Source of the DNA: Halostella pelagica
Lineage (GTDB): Archaea > Halobacteriota > Halobacteria > Halobacteriales > Natronoarchaeaceae
Direction: 5' to 3'
Length of the DNA stretch: 64,000 nucleotides
Assembly: GCA_005954745.1 (NCBI GenBank)
Contig: CP040678.1
Location: 2,790,001-2,854,000 of the forward strand
Below the pieces are notes generated by a model, which saw nothing but the letters and a program-made list of their open reading frames with translations, searched no databases and was not told where the DNA came from. Shown here piece after piece: positions 61,328 to 64,000 of this stretch. Every line of letters begins with the position of its first letter. Positions within the stretch are counted from its first letter, which is position 1. Position numbers and translations under genes: made by a program.

Positions 61328-61473
61328 TTTCTGCCGCGAGACTTCAGAGCACCGCCGAGCGACAGCGAGGCGTGTGCGAACCCCCTTCGCGGAGAATGGA
61401 CGACTGGATCTGTAACCCTGGAAGACGAGCGAAGCGAGTCTTCCGCTGGTTCAAATCCGCGCGGTCCCATTTC
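61328..61473 (+). repeat. tRNA-Pro 3'-end duplication with hairpin spacer
   Basis: The 26 bp at 61448-61473 repeat exactly 61306-61331, that is most of the T arm, the 3' acceptor strand, A73 and four more bases. A 7-bp stem (ggaagac 61420-61426 / gtcttcc 61438-61444) with an 11-nt loop stands 3 bp before the copy. Blocks gagg, cgtg, ccccc and gagaat occur in the same order as behind tRNA-His. The copy cannot form a full tRNA because no 5' acceptor strand is present. Confidence 0.75.
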
Positions 61474-61480
61474 CTGCATC

Positions 61481-62356
61481 TCAGTCAAGCACGTTCACCG
61501 TCACGTCCCCGGTATCTGTCTCGACCGAGAACGTGTGCGCGCCCTCGCCGAGCGTCGTCTCGTAGGAGTTCTCAGTCTCTGTCGTCTCACCGTCACTTCC
61601 CCAGAACATGATGTCGCCAGTGTCGACGGTAACCTCGATCCTGGCGTCGAGCGACGACGGTAGCGTGAGGTCGACATCGCCGGTGTCAGTCTTGATGCGT
61701 GCGTCCCCGTCAAGCGCCCGAACGTCAGCCGTAACATCACCGGTGTCTACCGTCACCTCGTCTACGGCCGCCTCGCGGACCGTCACGTCACCCGTGTCCG
61801 CCGACGCGGTCACGACGCCGTCGACGCTGTCGATCCGTTGATCGCCGGTGTCGGTCCGGGCGGTGACGTCGCCAGCGACGTCGGAAACGTCGACATCGGC
61901 CGTGTCGCCGGTCACGTTCGTCGGCCCCGAAACGTTCTCCACGTTGATATCGCCGGTGTCCGCTTCGACGCGGGTAATGCGGAAACTCTCTGGAACTGTC
62001 ACCGTCAGGTCGACAAGCGGCGGGACAGAGAGCAGGCCGCCGCTGTCCTGGTTGCCCTCGACCGATATGTCGATAGTGTCGCCGGAACGATCGACGGAGA
62101 TCGACACCTCGTCTAGCGCGTCTTCGTCGGTGGCCCGCTTGATGCCCTCGACGCCGATGTCGTCACGGTCTTCGCCCCGAACGACGACGTTGCCCAGGTT
62201 ACCAACGATGGAGGCCCCGTTCGCGTCGCGAATATCGACAGATCTACTCACGGTTTCTTCGGCGGTCCGTTCGCCGAACAGACAGCCGGCAATTCCTGCG
62301 ATCATCGCACTCGCGCCGCCAGCGAGAACCTGACGGCGAGTCGTCGTGTGAACCAT
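61481..62356 (-). CDS. DUF4097-type Tat lipoprotein
   Basis: A 291-residue exported protein. The N-terminus combines a twin-arginine motif (TTRRQVLAGG) and a lipobox (AGIAGC, Cys at 25), so it is a Tat-dependent lipoprotein anchored outside. The rest is a right-handed beta-helix-like repeat array of the DUF4097 family. The turn DTGDV or DTGDI recurs at least seven times, about every 18-24 residues. Function unknown; family members are thought to be adhesin-like. The stop lies only 8 bp from the tRNA-Pro duplication. Confidence 0.88.
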   Translation of the reverse strand: MVHTTTRRQVLAGGASAMIAGIAGCLFGERTAEETVSRSVDIRDANGASIVGNLGNVVVRGEDRDDIGVEGIKRATDEDALDEVSISVDRSGDTIDISVEGNQDSGGLLSVPPLVDLTVTVPESFRITRVEADTGDINVENVSGPTNVTGDTADVDVSDVAGDVTARTDTGDQRIDSVDGVVTASADTGDVTVREAAVDEVTVDTGDVTADVRALDGDARIKTDTGDVDLTLPSSLDARIEVTVDTGDIMFWGSDGETTETENSYETTLGEGAHTFSVETDTGDVTVNVLD

Positions 62357-62473
62357 ATCACACCTTGATCAACCGGTTACAAAAGGGCCGACCGACGGTT
62401 ACACGGGCTGCCACTCTGAGCAAAGCATAAATAGGGGAAGGTGACGTTTTGGGCGACGGCCGACTCTCCGCGC

Positions 62474-63286
62474 CTACCAGTTCCACGGCCCGTGGTCGGG
62501 GTCGATGAGTCGGCGTTCCGTTTCGATCCCGTCGATTCTGGCGATGTCCTCGTCGTCGAGCGGGAGGTCCTGCGCAGCGAGGTTGTCGCGCATGTGGTCT
62601 CTGCTGCTGGATTTCGGGATGGTTGCGACGTTGTCCTTCGAGAGGAGCCATGCGAGGCTCACCTGTGCAGGAGAGGCGTCGTGTTTGTCGGCTATCTCCC
62701 GGATCACAGGAACGTCGAACACGTCGCCCTGCGCGAGCGGTGAGTACGCGACCAGCCAGTGGTCGTGACGCTGGGCGTACTCGACAAGGTCGTCCTGCTG
62801 GAGGAGCGGGTGCATCTCGACCTGATGGGCGAAAAGCGGCGCATCGAGCACGTCGCGCGCCTCGTCCAACAGTTCCGGCGTGAAGTTCGAGAGGCCGACG
62901 TGGCGGACCTTCCCGGCGTCGCGAGCGGCGTCGAACGCCGGTAGAACGGCTTCGGCGTCGTACATTCCGGAGGGCCAGTGGACGTAGAGCAGGTCGACAG
63001 CGTCGACGCCGAGGCGGTCGAGGCAGCCGTCGATGGCTTCCCCGACCTCGTCAGGCGACGGCGGAACGTCGTGGTGGACGGTCTTGGTCGCGAGGAACAC
63101 GTCGTCGCGGTCCACGTTCGCGGCGGCGAGGCCTTCGCCGACGTACTGCTCGTTCTCGTACACCTGCGCGGTGTCGACGTGGCGGTAGCCGACATCGAGC
63201 GCGGTTTGGACGTTTTTGGCCCACTGGCTACGGTCGTCTTCGGAGTACGTTCCGAACCCGAGCCGCGGGAGGTCGTCGACGGTCAT
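62474..63286 (-). CDS. Aldo/keto reductase
   Basis: A 270-residue NAD(P)H-dependent reductase with a TIM-barrel fold. The catalytic tetrad is visible: D in RHVDTAQVYENEQ (Asp), Y in the same motif (Tyr), K in LATKTVHHD (Lys) and H in LLYVHWPSG (His). Cofactor end: ATIPKSSSRDHMRDN. It reduces aldehydes or ketones, substrate unknown. It is monocistronic and divergent from the MCM gene side. Confidence 0.93.
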   Translation of the reverse strand: MTVDDLPRLGFGTYSEDDRSQWAKNVQTALDVGYRHVDTAQVYENEQYVGEGLAAANVDRDDVFLATKTVHHDVPPSPDEVGEAIDGCLDRLGVDAVDLLYVHWPSGMYDAEAVLPAFDAARDAGKVRHVGLSNFTPELLDEARDVLDAPLFAHQVEMHPLLQQDDLVEYAQRHDHWLVAYSPLAQGDVFDVPVIREIADKHDASPAQVSLAWLLSKDNVATIPKSSSRDHMRDNLAAQDLPLDDEDIARIDGIETERRLIDPDHGPWNW

Positions 63287-63353
63287 AGGAACCAGATCCC
63301 GCCGGGTCTCCTTGGGAGTACGTGTTCCGGCAGGGCTGACGAAGTGACAAGCG

Positions 63354-63506
63354 TCAGTCGGCCGCGGATTCGAACGTCAGTCCCGCATCTGCGATTCGAG
63401 CAGGTGGCGCTGCCAGGCGACGAGACCGCGGGGCGAGTACGGTCACAGCGGCCGCATCGACGCGCTCGACGGCTTCACTTTCACTCTGCGGTTTGCCAAC
63501 CTTCAT
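63354..63506 (-). CDS. Possible small ORF upstream of mcm
   Basis: A 50-codon reading frame starting MKVGKPQSESEAVERVDAAA and ending GLTFESAAD. It has an acidic start and an Arg/Pro-rich middle. There is no clear promoter or ribosome site and no family that I know. The alternative is plain promoter sequence for mcm (gap 63287-63533). Low confidence. Confidence 0.25.
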   Translation of the reverse strand: MKVGKPQSESEAVERVDAAAVTVLAPRSRRLAAPPARIADAGLTFESAAD

Positions 63507-63533
63507 AGGGGATCCGGAACTACGGAGTTGTGA

Positions 63534-64000
63534 ATGGCCCAGGCGGAAAACACCGAACTCGTCGATGCGTTCGAGCAGTTCTACAGGAGTTACTACCGCG
63601 ACGAGATCGGGTCGCTTGCGCAGAACTATCCGAACGAGCAGCGTTCGCTGTACGTCGACTGGCAGGACCTCTACCGCTACGACCCGGACCTGGCCGACGA
63701 TTACCTCTCGAAGCCCGAGCAGTTACAGGAGTACGCAGAAGAGGCGCTCAGACTGTACGACCTCCCCGTCGACGTGAGCCTGGGACAGGCACACGTCCGA
63801 ATCCGAAACCTCCCCGAGACGACCGAGATCCGCCAGATCCGCTCCCGGCACGTCAACAAACTGGTCGCCGTCCGCGGTATCGTCCGGAAGGCGACGAACG
63901 TCCGCCCGAAGATCGAGGAGGCGGCGTTCGAGTGCCAGCGCTGCGGGACGCTCACGCGTGTCCCCCAGTCCAGCGGCGACTTTCAGGAACCCCACGAGTG
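63534..64000 (+). CDS. mcm: MCM replicative helicase, 5' end only
   Basis: The first 155 residues of the archaeal replicative DNA helicase, cut by the right window edge. The N-terminal A domain (ELVDAFEQFYRSYYRDEIGS, about 9-28; LYVDWQDLYRYDPDLADDYL) is followed by the OB-fold start (VRIRNLPETTEIRQIRSRHV; KLVAVRGIVRKATNVRPKI) and the first half of the zinc finger (FECQRCGTLTRVPQS). The ATP-binding core is outside. The ATG before AQAENTELVD is used. Confidence 0.97.
   Translation, partial: MAQAENTELVDAFEQFYRSYYRDEIGSLAQNYPNEQRSLYVDWQDLYRYDPDLADDYLSKPEQLQEYAEEALRLYDLPVDVSLGQAHVRIRNLPETTEIRQIRSRHVNKLVAVRGIVRKATNVRPKIEEAAFECQRCGTLTRVPQSSGDFQEPHE

Noticed and set aside
59995-61611. A 538-codon plus-strand frame running through the SLC13 gene and tRNA-Pro
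   Set aside because: Arg/Pro-rich frame-shift shadow that reads through a tRNA gene; no coding signature.
1-64000. CRISPR arrays, rRNA genes and replication origin repeats
   Set aside because: I saw no regularly spaced repeats, no rRNA sequence and no convincing origin-recognition repeats. Only the start of mcm hints at replication genes to the right.

Overview
This 64 kb window is chromosomal DNA from a halophilic archaeon (class Halobacteria). The basis is: high GC outside one island, strongly acidic proteins, Tat-dependent secreted proteins and a Tat lipoprotein, haloarchaeal families (HTH 'bat' regulators, DUF5814 helicase, MCM, PadR-like repressor), TATA-box promoters with short or absent leaders, and tRNA genes without encoded CCA (tRNA-His keeps its G-1). 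I do not assign a genus.

Layout. 1-6 kb: 3' part of urocanate hydratase, a bat-type regulator, a YjiH-like gate-domain membrane protein, a ribbon-helix-helix protein and a Tat-exported protein. 6-13.3 kb: a MoxR/DUF58 module (DUF4129 surface protein, DUF58, two small partners, MoxR ATPase, DUF4350 and a tiny membrane protein). 13.4-19.8 kb: a metal-dependent hydrolase, then a tightly overlapping four-gene unit of large surface protein, ABC ATPase and two MacB/FtsX-type permeases. 20-23.2 kb: a second surface protein, a DUF1616 membrane protein and a winged-helix regulator. 23.3-35 kb: a more AT-rich surface-glycan island with a GT2 fused to a DUF2304-like membrane domain, three GT4 glycosyltransferases, a polytopic membrane protein, a flippase, two alkaline-phosphatase-superfamily enzymes and an FkbM methyltransferase. 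35-64 kb: mostly housekeeping and stress genes (two MFS transporters, tRNA-His, a PAS/GAF histidine kinase, two zinc alcohol dehydrogenases, an APC permease with a UspA, a quinone/electrophile-detoxification-like operon, a PHP phosphoesterase, a site-2 protease with CBS domains, a DUF5814 helicase, an SLC13 permease, tRNA-Pro, a DUF4097 lipoprotein, an aldo/keto reductase and the start of MCM).

Most unexpected are small non-coding repeats. Both tRNA genes are followed, 108 and 142 bp downstream, by an exact 26-bp copy of their own 3' end. The two spacers share ordered sequence blocks and a 7-bp hairpin placed just before the copied T-arm, so they look like two members of one tRNA-associated element family. 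In addition there are two copies of a 68-75 bp element with inverted ends (47.7 and 50.1 kb), an 82-bp nested palindrome (37.2 kb), and a sequence at 35.1 kb related to one end of that palindrome.

All gene functions come from reading translated motifs and context. No database search was run.
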